A stretch of 53,708 bases of DNA from contig JADFFQ010000020.1 of the NCBI GenBank assembly GCA_022568135.1, forward strand, positions 1-53,708. Direction: 5' to 3'. The translations under genes were made by a program, and so were the position numbers. Source of the stretch: Planctomycetota bacterium. Its GTDB lineage: Bacteria; Planctomycetota; Phycisphaerae; Phycisphaerales; SM1A02. Of the stretch, positions 33,358 to 44,149 are shown piece by piece; within the stretch, counting starts at the first letter, position 1, and the number at the start of each line of letters is the position of its first letter. The notes beneath the pieces were generated by a model. That model was not told the origin of the DNA, searched no databases, and worked only from the letters and a program-made list of their open reading frames with translations.

Positions 33358-34974
33358 GTGACGCTTCTCGCAGCTTCCATACCGGTGCGCTGGACCGATG
33401 AGCTGGACACGGCGCTTCGCCGGGCGACGCAGGCGGTCGAAGCCGGGGCCCGGTTGATCGAATGGCGGATCGACGCCCTGGCGGAGGAACCCGACGCGCT
33501 CGCCGCCATAAAGGCCCTGGTCCGCCGATGTCCCGCCCCGTGCATCGTCACCTGCCGTGTGTGCGGTGAGGGTGGAGACTATGGCGGCACCGAATCCCAT
33601 CGAGCAGAGATCTTCGAGGCGCTGGTCCGGGGCGATCATCCGCCGCGCTATATCGATATCGAGCTGGCCGCGTATCAGCGCGACACCCGGCTGCGCCGCA
33701 CGATCAGCGCGGCTCTCAAAGACGGCGAGCGGGCCCGCGATACGCATACTTCGTTGATCCTTTCCGTTCACGACTTCGATCGCAGGCCGGCGGACCTGTT
33801 GCAGAGGATCGAAGCGATGACCAACGAGCCGGCGTGTTCGGTGATCAAGGTCGCCTGGCAGGCCCGGTCGTTACGAGACAATCTCGAAGCGCTTGATCTG
33901 CTGGCCCAACGTGCCAAGCCGATGATCGCCTTGTGTATGGGGCGCTTCGGCTTGATGAGCCGGGTGCTGGCGCCGAAGTTCGGCGGGCTGCTGACCTATG
34001 CGACCGATCGGCCGACAGAGACGACCGCGCCGGGTCAGCCGACGATCGACGAGTTGCAGAACGTGTATCGGTTCCAGCGCATCGGCCCCCCGACGAAGGT
34101 CTACGGGGTGATCGGTTGGCCGGTTGAGCATTCGCTCGGCCCGTCGATCCACAACGCCGGGTTCGAAGCGGTCGAACACGCGGGCGCATATCTGCCGATG
34201 GCGATTCCGCCCCAGTACGAGCATTTCAAGGCGACCGTCGGCGCGATGCTCGATCATCAACACCTGGGTTTCCGCGGCGCGAGCGTGACCAGCCCGCATA
34301 AGGAGCACCTGCTGCGGTTTGTAGCGGATCGCGGCGGTAGGATCGATCCCTTGGCCGAGCGCATCGGGGCCGCCAACACGTTGGTTGTAAACGATGAGGG
34401 CTTCATCGAGTGCTTCAACACCGATGCGCCGGCTGCGCAGGAAGCGCTGTGTGCGGGGATGGGCATTGAGCGGTCGGCCTTGGCGGGCCTGCGGGTTGCC
34501 GTGCTCGGGGCCGGCGGCGTCGCACGTGCGATCGTGGCGGATCTCAGTCACGATGGCGCAGAAGTCACCGTCTTCAACCGAACACAGGATAGAGCCGAGG
34601 CTCTTGCGAACGAGTTCAACGGGCGCGAAGCCGCAAGCGGCCGGCGCACCAAGGTCGTCGCCGCCAAGGCGGACGCCATCGCCGGTGATCGCTTTGACGT
34701 GTTTATCAACTGCACGCCGATGGGCATGGCCGGCGGCCCGGCCCCCGATGAATCACCGCTTCCCGACGACGTCCCGCTGGACGAGAACGTCACTGTCTTC
34801 GATACGGTATACACGCCCCAGCGTACGCCGTTGATTCACCAGGCCGAAGCCCACGGGGCACGGACGATTTCGGGCCTGGACATGTTTCTGCGGCAAGCGG
34901 CGATGCAATTCGAGCATTGGACGGGACGTGACGCGCCGACCGAAGCGTTCGCAGCGGCGCTGAAGAATCAATAG
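33358..34974 (+). CDS. aroDE: Bifunctional 3-dehydroquinate dehydratase/shikimate dehydrogenase
   Basis: A 538-residue fusion for two consecutive shikimate-pathway steps. Residues about 1-225 are a type I dehydroquinase (LIEWRIDAL, LILSVHDFDR with the catalytic His, CSVIKVAWQ with the Schiff-base Lys, GRFGLMSRVLAPKFGGLLTY). Residues about 250-535 are shikimate dehydrogenase (GVIGWPVEHSLGPSIHN, VTSPHKEHL, NTLVV, AVLGAGGVARAIV for NADP, FDTVYTPQRTPLI). GTG at 33358 fits the start of the dehydratase; the upstream in-frame extension overlaps the neighbouring gene and is not conserved-looking. aroC lies 1.5 kb away. Confidence 0.93.
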   Translation: MTLLAASIPVRWTDELDTALRRATQAVEAGARLIEWRIDALAEEPDALAAIKALVRRCPAPCIVTCRVCGEGGDYGGTESHRAEIFEALVRGDHPPRYIDIELAAYQRDTRLRRTISAALKDGERARDTHTSLILSVHDFDRRPADLLQRIEAMTNEPACSVIKVAWQARSLRDNLEALDLLAQRAKPMIALCMGRFGLMSRVLAPKFGGLLTYATDRPTETTAPGQPTIDELQNVYRFQRIGPPTKVYGVIGWPVEHSLGPSIHNAGFEAVEHAGAYLPMAIPPQYEHFKATVGAMLDHQHLGFRGASVTSPHKEHLLRFVADRGGRIDPLAERIGAANTLVVNDEGFIECFNTDAPAAQEALCAGMGIERSALAGLRVAVLGAGGVARAIVADLSHDGAEVTVFNRTQDRAEALANEFNGREAASGRRTKVVAAKADAIAGDRFDVFINCTPMGMAGGPAPDESPLPDDVPLDENVTVFDTVYTPQRTPLIHQAEAHGARTISGLDMFLRQAAMQFEHWTGRDAPTEAFAAALKNQ

Positions 34975-34997
34975 CCTTGATGCCTCGGTGCCTCTCT

Positions 34998-36383
34998 TTA
35001 CAACACGAACCGGCTGAGATCCTCGTCCTTCATGATCTCTTGGAGGCGCTGGTGCACGAACTCAGCGGTGATGGTGATCTCCTTCTCGCCTCGACCAGCC
35101 AGCTCCGGCGCGTCGAAGCTGATCTGCTCAAACACGCATTCGATGATGGTCATCAGTCGCCTCGCCCCGATATTCTCCATCCGGGAGTTGGCCTCGGCGG
35201 CGAGCTCGGCCATGGCGTCGATCGAGTCGGGGACAAAGACGATCTTCAGCCCTTCGGTGCCCAGCAGCGCTTCCTGTTGCTTGGTCAGCGCCGCATCGGG
35301 CTCAACGAGGATGCGCTTGAAATGCTCCTTACCCAGCGGATCAAGCTCGACGCGGATCGGGAAGCGACCTTGCAGCTCCGGCATCAGATCGCTCACCGCA
35401 GCACTATGAAATGCCCCGGCCGCAATGAATAGGATCTGGTCCGTGTGCACCACGCCGTAGCGGGTGTTGACGGCTGAACCTTCGACGATCGGCAGGAGAT
35501 CGCGCTGAACCCCCTGGCGGCTGACGTCGACTGATCCGGTCTTCGCACCGCCCGGGGCGGCGATCTTGTCCATCTCATCAAGGAAAATGATGCCGGTCTG
35601 TTCCGTGCGCTCGATCGCCTGCTCGATGGTCTTCTCGTTGTCGATGAGTTTGTCGGTCTCCTCTTCCAGCAGGATGGCCCGCGCGCGGGCGACCGTGACC
35701 CGCCGCCGATGTGATCGCTCGGGCAGAATGTTCTCCAACACCGAAGCGAAGCCGGGATCAATCTGGTCCGGCCCCATCATGCCGATGATGGGAATGGCCT
35801 GCTTCTCCCGGACGGTGATCTCGATATCTCGATCCTCAAACAACCCTTCGCGCAGCTTCTCGCCCATCCGCTGACGAACATGCTCGTGCTGCTCGGCCTG
35901 GGCGGTGTCTTGGGCCGTCGGGCCTCCGTCGCCGCCGGCGACGAATCGTTCGCTAGGCGTTGAGGTGGCTTCGCCTAACAGCAGCGAGACCAGGCGACGC
36001 TCCACCGCCGCTTCGGCCTGCTCACGGACCACATCTGCCTGCTCCGCCCGAACCATGCTCACGCCCAGCTCCAGCAGATCGCGGATCATCGATTCCACGT
36101 CCCGGCCGTGGTAGCCCACCTCGGTGTACTTGCTCGCCTCGACCTTGATGAACGGGGCGTTGACGAGGGCCGAGAGCCGGCGGGCGATCTCGGTCTTCCC
36201 CACGCCGGTCGGGCCGATCATGATGATGTTCTTCGGCGCGACCTCACGGGCCAGTTCGGGATCAAGCTGCCGCCGACGCCAGCGGTTGCGCACGGCGACC
36301 GCGACCGCCCGCTTGGCCTGGTCCTGACCGATGATGTGCCGATCGAGCTCGGCGACGATCTGACGCGGCGTGAGTTCTTTCAT
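34998..36383 (-). CDS. hslU: HslU, ATPase subunit of the HslUV protease
   Basis: A 461-residue AAA+ unfoldase. MKELTPRQIVAELDRHIIGQ opens the protein; Walker A is GPTGVGKTE (residues 57-65), EVGYHGRDVESMIRDLLE lies near the pore, IIFLDEMDKIA is Walker B, and SVDVSRQGVQRDLLPI follows. The C-terminus DLSRFVL resembles the HslU tail that docks into HslV. It degrades misfolded proteins with HslV in the cytosol. hslV usually lies directly upstream, but here the upstream gene is divergent aroC, so hslV must be elsewhere. Confidence 0.95.
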   Translation of the reverse strand: MKELTPRQIVAELDRHIIGQDQAKRAVAVAVRNRWRRRQLDPELAREVAPKNIIMIGPTGVGKTEIARRLSALVNAPFIKVEASKYTEVGYHGRDVESMIRDLLELGVSMVRAEQADVVREQAEAAVERRLVSLLLGEATSTPSERFVAGGDGGPTAQDTAQAEQHEHVRQRMGEKLREGLFEDRDIEITVREKQAIPIIGMMGPDQIDPGFASVLENILPERSHRRRVTVARARAILLEEETDKLIDNEKTIEQAIERTEQTGIIFLDEMDKIAAPGGAKTGSVDVSRQGVQRDLLPIVEGSAVNTRYGVVHTDQILFIAAGAFHSAAVSDLMPELQGRFPIRVELDPLGKEHFKRILVEPDAALTKQQEALLGTEGLKIVFVPDSIDAMAELAAEANSRMENIGARRLMTIIECVFEQISFDAPELAGRGEKEITITAEFVHQRLQEIMKDEDLSRFVL

Positions 36384-36454
36384 GGCCGAGGTATGGTAAG
36401 CGACAACGAAACAGATAGCCCGCCCCTTGCCGCGGGTCTGTAGGATGTCGTCGC

Positions 36455-37672
36455 ATGAGCCTTCTCACCTACCAGACCGCCGGTGAATCGCACGGCCCGG
36501 CCGTGACGTGTCTGATCCACGGCCTTCCCGCGGGGTTGGCGCTGGACATCGACTTTATCAACGCCCAGCTGCGCCGTCGCCAAGGCGGTTACGGCCGCGG
36601 TCGCCGGCAGAGGATCGAATCAGATGCGGTCACGATCCTCGGCGGGGTTCGGCTGGGGCGGACCACCGGGGCGCCGCTGGTGATCCAGATACCAAATAAA
36701 GACAACCGCCTGGACGATCTTCGGCGCACGCCGCCGGTGTATCGGCCACGCCCGGGTCATGCGGACCTCGCCGGGGCGATGAAGTGGCTGACCACCGACT
36801 GCCGCAACACGCTGGAGCGGGCCAGCGCCCGTGAGACCGCCGGGCGCACCGCCGCCGGAGCCGTCGCCCGCTGCCTGCTGCGCGAGTTCGGCATCACATC
36901 GTTTGGCTTCGTTCGCGGACTGCTGGATGCAATCACCGATGTTCAGCCAAGCGAGGAGAATCTTGACCAACTGGTCGCCGATCGCGATTCGTCCGAGGTG
37001 TATTGTCCCGGTCCGGCGGTAAGCGAACGGATCATCGAGCACATCCGCCAGGCGAAGATCGACAAGGACACCGTCGGCGGCCTGGTTGAGGCGCACGTGT
37101 TTGGCTGCCCCATCGGCCTGGGTTCCTGCGCGCATTGGGATCAGAAGCTGGACGGTCGGTTGGCCGCGGCGGTGATGAGCATTCAGGCGTTCAAGGCCGT
37201 TGAGATCGGGCTGGGCAAGGAGTGCGCGTTGCGGCGAGGCTCGCAGGTGCACGATCCGATTGAATACGACCAAGCGCGAAGCGGCGAGCCGCACCTGGGG
37301 TTTGTGCGTCCGACGAATAACGCCGGGGGGATCGAAGGCGGGATGACCAACGGCATGCCTATCGTGGTGCGCGGCACAATGAAGCCGATCAGCACGCTCC
37401 TGCAAGGTATGCCCAGTGTCGATCTCAATACCAAGCAAGCCCGACGAAGCACCTACGAGCGCTCGGATGTGTGCGCCTTGCCGGCGGCGAGCGTGGTCAT
37501 GGAGAACGTCGTCGCATTCGAGATCGCACGAGCGTTTGTCGAGAAGTTCGCCGGTGACACGATGCACGAGCTACGGTCAAGCTACGACGCCTATCTCGAT
37601 TTCGCGCGTCGATTACCGCTCGAACCGCCAATAGGCGCCGCCGAAATGGAAGCGGACCAAACCGAAGCGTGA
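36455..37672 (+). CDS. aroC: Chorismate synthase
   Basis: A 405-residue FMN-dependent enzyme that makes chorismate from 5-enolpyruvylshikimate 3-phosphate. YQTAGESHGPAVTCLIHGLP, RRRQGGYGRGRRQRIESD, ERASARETAGRTAAGAVARC and GGIEGGMTNGMPIVVRGTMK are the family signatures. The length is slightly above the usual 360-400. It diverges from hslU with a 71-base spacer and is the last common step of the pathway that also includes the nearby aroDE fusion. Confidence 0.95.
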   Translation: MSLLTYQTAGESHGPAVTCLIHGLPAGLALDIDFINAQLRRRQGGYGRGRRQRIESDAVTILGGVRLGRTTGAPLVIQIPNKDNRLDDLRRTPPVYRPRPGHADLAGAMKWLTTDCRNTLERASARETAGRTAAGAVARCLLREFGITSFGFVRGLLDAITDVQPSEENLDQLVADRDSSEVYCPGPAVSERIIEHIRQAKIDKDTVGGLVEAHVFGCPIGLGSCAHWDQKLDGRLAAAVMSIQAFKAVEIGLGKECALRRGSQVHDPIEYDQARSGEPHLGFVRPTNNAGGIEGGMTNGMPIVVRGTMKPISTLLQGMPSVDLNTKQARRSTYERSDVCALPAASVVMENVVAFEIARAFVEKFAGDTMHELRSSYDAYLDFARRLPLEPPIGAAEMEADQTEA

Positions 37673-37686
37673 TTCCAATCCCCTAG

Positions 37687-37705
37687 CCCCCGGCTCTGCC
37701 GGGGG
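37687..37705. repeat. Intergenic palindrome after aroC
   Basis: CCCCCGGC-TCT-GCCGGGGG, a perfect 8-bp stem preceded by TAG, 14 bases after the aroC stop. It is followed by ATTCTTCG rather than CTATG. It could aid termination for aroC but has no proper T-run. Confidence 0.7.
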
Positions 37706-37792
37706 ATTCTTCGCGTGATCGAGCATGTGCCGCAGCCGCTGATTCAATTCGACTAGAGCCGCTCGCGAGGACGCGGCGGCTCGCCCGAACGC

Positions 37793-40435
<2,643 letters not shown>

Positions 40436-40614
40436 ACAGTGTCGTCTCGCAAAGGCGATGCCCAGTGGACTCACCGCGACCGCAGCGCCGGGGCGCTTCG
40501 GGCTGTCACTCTGGCAGGTCCCCGCCCGTGCAAGCGACACGAAATGCACTTACCCGCCCGATTTTGGATGTTGATCGACCGCGGCAAGCCTCCGGGCCGG
40601 TTAGGGTGGAATAA

Positions 40615-41604
40615 TTGGGTATCGTGAACCGACCACCCCACCTAGGACGTCCAACGCTGCGCCGCCAGCTCCGGGCGGCGGCGATACTGATCGTGGTTCT
40701 CGCCGCGATCGTGGGCATCGCCTACGGCGTCTATTACTTCGCCGTCGGCCGGCCGATGCTGGCGGGCGGCCACCACCACGCCTTCGGCATCGTCGAGCTC
40801 GCCGACAAGCCCATCACGCTCGAACACTCGTTCGTGCTGACCAATCGCACCAGCCGCACCATCAAGATACAGAACATCAAGACATCATGCGGCTGCACCG
40901 TTGCTTCCCATAGCACAGACATCCTTGAGCCCGGCCACAGCGCCCGGATCACCGCGAAGCTGACGTTGAGCAATGACGGCCGAAAGAAGGCCCGCATCTA
41001 TCTGGATTGCGGCGACCGTGGCGTAGAGGTGCTTCGTCTTGAAGCGGTTGCAAGAAGGCTGCAACGACTCCTCGCGCCGCGTGCGACTGTCATTCTGGAG
41101 CCCGGCCGTCCGATTGAGCGAACCATCGTCTACCTCGACTATGACAGCAACGACACGCCCCCGCCTCCGCGGATCACCGCGCCGCCCGGCGTCCGGGCCG
41201 AGTTCACACAATGGACCCAAGTCAAGCGGCGCCAGCGGACCAAGGCCCTGCCGGCACGTTGGCGTGGAACCGTGCAAATCGAGCAGCTCGCCCCAACCTT
41301 GCCTGACGATGCGGCGCTGATCATCCGCGTCGGCCCCGATCAGGAGCTGACCCTCCCCGTCCAGCCGGCGTTATCGTCCGGCGCGCACCCAACGGGTTCG
41401 CGCGCTGCTGGCACCGCTGCGCGCGCAGCACCTCGGAGCACCCGCACCCCGACGGACAGATCTTCGATTCTGACTTGTCTGTCAGGATTGGGTCGCCGAT
41501 GCGCGCGCAGACAGGACCCAACGGCACCCGCGGCGCGCGCCGGCCGGGCGAAAAGGCGCGCACATGAGCGTTACCGACGCTTATCTGAGCTTATCTCGCG
41601 CTAA
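40615..41604 (+). CDS. DUF1573 membrane-anchored protein with an aberrant C-terminus
   Basis: A 329-residue frame starting at TTG (40615), five bases after GGGTGGA; GTG at 40624 is the alternative. One N-terminal helix (AAILIVVLAAIVGIAYGVYY) anchors an ASH/Ig-like DUF1573 domain (HHHAFGIVELADKPITLEHS, NIKTSCGCTVAS, LEPGHSARITAKLTL). The CGC motif is typical. From about residue 250 (41360) the frame becomes Ala/Arg/Thr-rich and passes through a palindromic, repeat-rich segment, so the last 80 residues are probably not part of the original protein. Envelope location is inferred. Confidence 0.75.
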   Translation: MGIVNRPPHLGRPTLRRQLRAAAILIVVLAAIVGIAYGVYYFAVGRPMLAGGHHHAFGIVELADKPITLEHSFVLTNRTSRTIKIQNIKTSCGCTVASHSTDILEPGHSARITAKLTLSNDGRKKARIYLDCGDRGVEVLRLEAVARRLQRLLAPRATVILEPGRPIERTIVYLDYDSNDTPPPPRITAPPGVRAEFTQWTQVKRRQRTKALPARWRGTVQIEQLAPTLPDDAALIIRVGPDQELTLPVQPALSSGAHPTGSRAAGTAARAAPRSTRTPTDRSSILTCLSGLGRRCARRQDPTAPAARAGRAKRRAHERYRRLSELISR

Positions 41605-41657
41605 CTGAGCGTTCGCGAAGCTTATCTATGCCTAAAGTCGGCTAACTTGTGCGCGCC
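41555..41657. repeat. Helically phased short-repeat array bounded by inverted repeats
   Basis: Eight degenerate units beginning GC start at 41568, 41579, 41589, 41600, 41609, 41620, 41630 and 41641, spaced 9-11 bases (one helical turn). Three are exactly GCTTATCT (41579, 41589, 41620) and two contain GCTAACT (41600, 41641). The array is enclosed by the perfect inverted repeat GGCGCGCACA (41555-41564) and TGTGCGCGCC (41648-41657). Just upstream is a run of other palindromes, for example GCTGCGCGCGCAGC at 41416-41429. The DUF1573 frame ends inside the array. Confidence 0.7.
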
Positions 41658-41738
41658 AGCGCGTCCCCAACCCACCCCGCGCGCACGGATGTGGCGGCCC
41701 GCCGGCCGTTGCTACTGTTGATGGTTGATGCCTGCCGC

Positions 41739-41792
41739 TCAGCCCCAGTTGGCCAGGAGCGTGAGCAGATCGGTGATGCCGACGGCCCGTAG
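41739..41792 (-). pseudogene. Orphan dockerin-like tail relic
   Basis: The minus strand reads LRAVGITDLLTLLANWG followed by TGA (41739-41741), bounded upstream by a stop at 41793-41795. It is nearly identical at DNA level to the end of the intact surface-protein gene at 44333 (both read AGCCCCAGTTGGC at the stop end), giving an imperfect direct repeat on either side of the three-gene cassette. No gene body is attached. Confidence 0.6.
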
Positions 41793-42289
41793 TCAGCCCC
41801 GCACCCGAGTCCTCAGTGGGATCGCCTTTGGCTGGCGGGCCTTTCCGGCCGGATCGCTCCGGTTCGGTTGACCGCAGGGCCATAGCCCCGCCGGACTCGA
41901 TCGCGGCCACGTCCGCGCTCCTGTTCGGTTGTAAATACCATTGGCGGGTCGGGGGGGCTGCGCTACCACCTCAGTGGCGGCTCACAGTGAATGATCCGTC
42001 TTGGGACGGCCTATCACAGGTAGGTCTGTATGACGGTCATCGACTGTAGGCCAACACGGCACAGGAAAGCACAGGAGACTCTCAGCACTGTGATGATAGC
42101 GAGACGGTAGTAAGTCTCTCACTGACATTGACTTACGCATATAAACCGCTGTCTTTGAGACGGTTTACGACCTACCTCATTCGATAGTGTGGCTACCTCT
42201 ATCCTCTCGATTGGACATTGGGATTCTCCGCCTCTATCCTTTCCTATGTTGGGCTCACTTCGACAACGGTCACCAAGGAGTTTTCGGCC
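41793..42289. other. Leader region of the three-gene cassette, with hairpin and direct repeats
   Basis: No gene is supported here. Composition shifts to lower GC from about 41990. A hairpin AAACC-GCT-GTCT-TTG-AGAC-GGTTT lies at 42143-42166 (5 plus 4 bp with a 3-base bulge). The decamer CCTCTATCCT occurs twice, at 42196-42205 and 42231-42240, 35 bases apart. These could be operator or leader structures for the cassette, whose first ribosome site AAGGAG is at 42275-42280. TTGACT at 42129-42134 lacks a convincing -10. Confidence 0.45.
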
Positions 42290-42778
42290 ATGCCTGAGCA
42301 GGCTCGCATACGTGTGAACTTCTCGTTGAGGGAGATCGAGATCGCTGGTGACAGGGAGACTATCGAGCACTTTCTGCAGCGCTTCGATTCCATCATTGAC
42401 GGTTTTAAGGCCGCACCAACCCCGACCGCACCTATGCAGATTGCTCCACCTGGCCAGTTGCCTCTGGCGCAGACCGGTGCACCGCCCGGGACGGGTATGC
42501 CGGCGGAGTTTGGTGAATACCTTCACCAGTTCGCGGATTCGGTCAGTGAGGTCGATCGGGTGTTGATCGCTGCGTCATTCGTTCAGGCCAACGAGTCAGA
42601 GAATTCGTTCCGAACACGCGACGCGAACGCTCTCTTGCAAGAACAAGGCATCCGACTCGGGAACGCATCGGAGTGTGTTCGTCGAAACGTGAGTGCGAGA
42701 CGTGTCTTCTCTATGGGTCAGAGCAGATACCGTCTGTCTCGGGTTGGATTGCAGCATCTGCAGGGGCTGCGAAGCTGA
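42290..42778 (+). CDS. Cassette protein 1: beta-strand N-domain, Pro linker, winged-helix-like C-domain
   Basis: A 162-residue protein starting at ATG 42290, nine bases after AAGGAG. Residues 5-39 (RIRVNFSLREIEIAGDRETI then HFLQRF) look like two strands and a helix. A Pro/Ala-rich linker spans about 41-72. Residues 87-160 look like a winged helix: VDRVLIAASFVQ, FRTRDANALLQEQGIRL, then a strand pair ending SRYRLSRVGLQHL. The layout and several positions are shared with cassette protein 3, so the two are paralogues. I recognise no named family. Co-transcribed with the next gene (23-base gap). DNA or nucleic-acid binding is inference. Confidence 0.75.
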   Translation: MPEQARIRVNFSLREIEIAGDRETIEHFLQRFDSIIDGFKAAPTPTAPMQIAPPGQLPLAQTGAPPGTGMPAEFGEYLHQFADSVSEVDRVLIAASFVQANESENSFRTRDANALLQEQGIRLGNASECVRRNVSARRVFSMGQSRYRLSRVGLQHLQGLRS

Positions 42779-42801
42779 TATGAGATCGAGAGTCCGGCCG
42801 A

Positions 42802-43572
42802 ATGGACGTAGCCACACTCAAATCCCAGCTCACGACTGTGCTGCCGTCTGAGCTCGTAGATGAATTGATAGCCGCTCACAAGGAGGCCAAGCGGGAGTTC
42901 TACCTGGGCGGCCTACGATTGTCGGCGGTGGAGGGGGGGCGATTCTGTGAGGCCGCGTTCCGACTACTGGAATTCATCGTTGAAGGAAGCTACTTGCCGC
43001 TTGGGCAGCACCTGGATACTGAGCGCATTATCAGAAGAATGCAAAACGCTGCAGGCGACGCACACTCTGATGCTGTCCGTTTGCATATTCCGAGGTCATT
43101 GCGCTTGGTCTATGACATCCGCAACAAACGGAATGCAGCACACCTTGGGGATGGCATCGATCCCAATCTGCAAGATGCGACGTTAGTGATCTCTGTCATT
43201 GACTGGGTGCTCGCTGAGTTCATTCGCCTGTACCACAATGTGAATGCTGATCAGGCGAGCCGCATTGTCGACGGCCTGGTTACAAAGGCGGCACCGATAA
43301 TTCAGGACTTCGATGGCTTCCTGAAGGTGCTCGATCCGACGCTCGGAGCCGCGGATTATTGCCTGGTGCTGCTTTATCACCGTGGCAAACAGGGTGCAAC
43401 CTTTGGTGAGTTGGAGAGTTGGGTACAGCCAAGGATGCGAAGCAACCTGCGACGCACTCTACGCCGCCTTGATAACGACAAGGCATTCATCCACAGGAAC
43501 GGTGCGCGCTACTACATCACCCGGACCGGAGATCTGGATGTCGAGTCGAGACACCTACTTGAACCAGAATAG
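42802..43572 (+). CDS. Cassette protein 2: HEPN-like helical domain with C-terminal winged helix
   Basis: A 256-residue protein. Residues 1-175 are mostly helical and contain SLRLVYDIRNKRNAAHLGDG: Arg107-Asn108 and His114 resemble the R-N...H signature of HEPN ribonucleases (spacing x5, slightly longer than the classic form), followed by long helices (ATLVISVIDWVLAEFIRLYH). Residues about 184-250 look like a winged helix (DYCLVLLYHRGKQGATFGEL, NLRRTLRRLDNDKAFI, ARYYITRTGDLDVE), echoing the C-termini of its two neighbours. HEPN activity is a hypothesis from motif only. Sampled rows 43021-43140 have 61 G/C of 120, below the chromosome. Confidence 0.78.
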   Translation: MDVATLKSQLTTVLPSELVDELIAAHKEAKREFYLGGLRLSAVEGGRFCEAAFRLLEFIVEGSYLPLGQHLDTERIIRRMQNAAGDAHSDAVRLHIPRSLRLVYDIRNKRNAAHLGDGIDPNLQDATLVISVIDWVLAEFIRLYHNVNADQASRIVDGLVTKAAPIIQDFDGFLKVLDPTLGAADYCLVLLYHRGKQGATFGELESWVQPRMRSNLRRTLRRLDNDKAFIHRNGARYYITRTGDLDVESRHLLEPE

Positions 43573-43591
43573 ACTTTGAAGGAATCTCTTC

Positions 43592-44149
43592 GTGGCAAAG
43601 GCATCTTTTACGTTACCAGACGGCACTCGCGTCTCCGTCGAGGGGTCAGCGGAGGAGATTGTGAAACTGCTCGAAGCCTATGGTGGAGACTCGGGAACAG
43701 CAGTTCCGCAGAAGGGCAAGACACGGAAGAAAACGAGCAGGGCGAAGAGCAGGGCAGGAAAGAACGCCACAGAGCCGGATGCGAATGAAGTCGATCTCGC
43801 TGAGATTGTAAACCACATCAAGCAGTGTGACGACGCTGAAGCCATCGAAGAGCATGTTCTTGACAAGAACGATCAGGTCAATCGTGTCCTCTTGCCGCTC
43901 TACGTCTTGCACGAACATCTTGGTTCGACGGCCGAAATGACCTCGGCAGAGATCCATAAGGTTCTCAAGGAATTGGGGACTCCAATCAGTCAGCCGAATG
44001 TTTCGACGACTCTATCGGGGCCGGCATCATCGCTCGTGATGGGTGACAAGGTTCGAAAGAGGGGCGTGCCTGTCAAATACCGCATTGCCAGGCGTGGGAC
44101 GACGCGTATGAAGAAAGTCTTGGCGGGCAAAGCGAAGGAAGGTGATTAG
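43592..44149 (+). CDS. Cassette protein 3: paralogue of protein 1 with basic linker
   Basis: A 185-residue protein starting at GTG 43592, eight bases after AAGGA. The N-domain ASFTLPDGTRVSVEGSAEEI then VKLLEAY parallels that of protein 1. A Lys/Arg-rich linker (GKTRKKTSRAKSRAGK) spans about residues 40-58 and could bind nucleic acid. The C-domain (about 94-178) has DQVNRVLLPLYVLHEHLG, MTSAEIHKVLKELGTPIS, QPNVSTTLSG and KYRIARRGTTRMKKVL, a winged-helix pattern. The 19-base gap from protein 2 indicates one operon. Function unknown; a regulatory or defence role is speculative. Confidence 0.75.
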   Translation: MAKASFTLPDGTRVSVEGSAEEIVKLLEAYGGDSGTAVPQKGKTRKKTSRAKSRAGKNATEPDANEVDLAEIVNHIKQCDDAEAIEEHVLDKNDQVNRVLLPLYVLHEHLGSTAEMTSAEIHKVLKELGTPISQPNVSTTLSGPASSLVMGDKVRKRGVPVKYRIARRGTTRMKKVLAGKAKEGD

